Part shown: piece by piece, positions 63,182 through 64,000 of the stretch
Position numbering within the stretch: position 1 is the first letter of the stretch
How the letters are laid out: every line of letters begins with the position of its first letter
Assembly (NCBI GenBank): GCA_046704385.1
Contig: JBJKSB010000079.1
Coordinates: 61,389 to 125,388 of the forward strand
DNA from: GH45 sp046704385
GTDB taxonomy: Bacteria > Bacteroidota > Bacteroidia > Bacteroidales > SZUA-534
Direction of reading: 5' to 3'
DNA: 64,000 nucleotides
Notes under the pieces: generated by a model
The model's database searches: none
The model's input: only the letters and a program-made list of their open reading frames with translations
What the model was told of the DNA's origin: nothing
Translations under genes and position numbers: made by a program

Positions 63182-64000
63182 ATGGCAAATATTTTAGCAA
63201 TTGTAGGGAGGCCCAATGTAGGAAAATCGACCTTGTTTAACAGGTTGATCGAGCAAAGAAAAGCTATAATTGATGAAGTTGAGGGAGTGACCCGTGATCG
63301 TCACTATGGAAAATCGGATTGGAACGGTGTAGAGTTTTCCGTTATTGATACCGGCGGATACGTAGTAAACTCTGATGATATTTTCGAAGGGGAAATCCGC
63401 AAACAGGTTATGCTGGCAATTGATGAGGCCGATGTTATACTTTTTCTTACTGATGTGATGAGCGGGGTAACCGACCTGGATAATGGTGTAGCTGAAATAC
63501 TACGCAAATCGAAAAAAAAGGTCATTATTGGGGTGAATAAAGTTGATAATAACGAACGTCAATATTTAACCGCCGAATTTTACAGCCTGGGGTTGGGTGA
63601 AGTGTACGGGGTATCTTCAATTAACGGCTCTGGCACTGGTGATTTACTGGATGCCATTGTTAACAGCTTTGATAAAAATAAACCGGTTGACCCGGAAAAA
63701 GAATTGCCAAAAATCGCCGTAGTAGGTCGCCCAAATGCCGGGAAATCATCATTAATTAATGCATTACTTGACGAAGAACGAAATATTGTAACCGATATTG
63801 CCGGAACCACACGCGATTCCATAAATACGCTGTATAATAAATTCGGCCACGAGTTTGAAATTGTTGATACTGCCGGAATCAGGAAGAAAGGAAAGGTAAG
63901 CGAAGACCTTGAATTTTACTCAGTAATGCGAGCCGTTCGCAGTATTGAAGATTCCGACGTTTGCCTTTTAATGATTGATGCAGAGCGGGGTGTGGAGGCC
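63182..64000 (+). CDS. der: GTPase Der (EngA), 3' end outside the window
   Basis: 273 codons are seen from the ATG at 63182 to the right edge with no stop. Two tandem GTPase domains are visible: first G1 'GRPNVGKST', G3 'DTGG' and G4 'NKVD'; then second G1 'GRPNAGKSS', G3 'DTAG' and the segment up to 'LLMIDAERGVEA'. The C-terminal KH-like domain lies beyond the edge. Der is needed for assembly of the 50S ribosomal subunit. Both sets of motifs are intact. Confidence 0.96.
   Translation, partial: MANILAIVGRPNVGKSTLFNRLIEQRKAIIDEVEGVTRDRHYGKSDWNGVEFSVIDTGGYVVNSDDIFEGEIRKQVMLAIDEADVILFLTDVMSGVTDLDNGVAEILRKSKKKVIIGVNKVDNNERQYLTAEFYSLGLGEVYGVSSINGSGTGDLLDAIVNSFDKNKPVDPEKELPKIAVVGRPNAGKSSLINALLDEERNIVTDIAGTTRDSINTLYNKFGHEFEIVDTAGIRKKGKVSEDLEFYSVMRAVRSIEDSDVCLLMIDAERGVEA

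Noticed and set aside
1..64000. tRNA or rRNA genes and CRISPR arrays
   Set aside because: Intergenic gaps were read for T-loop motifs and CCA ends and for regularly spaced repeats; none were found. A tRNAscan or CRISPR search would settle it.

Overview
The window comes from a moderately AT-rich bacterial chromosome, almost certainly from the phylum Bacteroidota. The evidence is an ECF sigma/FecR/TonB-receptor cassette, gldF-gldG, a secreted protein with a type IX secretion (T9SS) C-terminal domain, a SiaB/SiaC pair, DUF4407 and DUF4340 proteins, and promoters of the -33 TTG / -7 TAnnTTTG type with little Shine-Dalgarno signal. The gene set fits a Bacteroidales/Marinilabiliales-like lineage, but no rRNA or tRNA is present to confirm the order. 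I found no CRISPR array, prophage, transposase gene or tRNA. Most of the window reads as ordinary chromosome.

Layout. 0-3.4 kb (minus): ECF sigma factor, FecR anti-sigma and an outer-membrane TonB receptor that runs off the left edge. 3.7-5.0 kb: a glucose/galactose-type MFS permease. 5.3-11.5 kb (minus): a marR-MFP-RND-TolC efflux operon, with a perfect 18-bp palindrome ahead of marR and a degenerate copy at the marR/MFP junction. 11.7-13.6 kb: a GNAT/RLAN/ATP-grasp fusion predicted to make an acylated or peptide-like amide product. 13.6-14.1 kb: a probable 57-residue small gene and an inverted pair of intergenic repeats. 14.1-20.0 kb (minus): an L-fucose utilisation operon (GntR-type regulator, isomerase, kinase, mutarotase, fucose permease) with no recognisable fuculose-phosphate aldolase. 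20.0-22.6 kb: an unknown outer-membrane protein, a DUF502 protein and an SDR. 22.7-26.8 kb: two paralogous TPR lipoproteins, one ending in a LytS-type histidine kinase and the other in a SpoIIE-type phosphatase.

27.0-32.7 kb (plus): yebC, gldF, gldG, a DUF4340 gene and dnaN. 33.0-36.1 kb: two tandem TPR/beta-propeller secreted proteins. 36.2-39.5 kb: an exonuclease, an FAH-family hydrolase, a lipoprotein, sfsA and a membrane protein. 39.6-46.7 kb: a two-component propeller histidine kinase, rmuC, and a TPR histidine-kinase-like protein whose H-box has Asn instead of His. 46.9-49.0 kb: the T9SS cargo protein. 49.3-52.1 kb: trkH-trkA potassium uptake. 52.2-57.4 kb (minus): a ComEC-like protein, a TPR lipoprotein, def, ruvX and glmM. 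57.5-60.5 kb (plus): a DUF362 ferredoxin, a pseudouridine synthase and siaB-siaC. 60.6-61.9 kb (minus): DUF4407. 62.2-64.0 kb (plus): era, then der, which runs off the right edge.

The points most worth a second look are the amide-ligase fusion, the paired TPR kinase/phosphatase lipoproteins considered together with the distant SiaB/SiaC switch, the kinase-like protein without its phosphoacceptor histidine, the two-site MarR operator arrangement, and the minus-strand terminator at 32.75 kb that has no known gene upstream.
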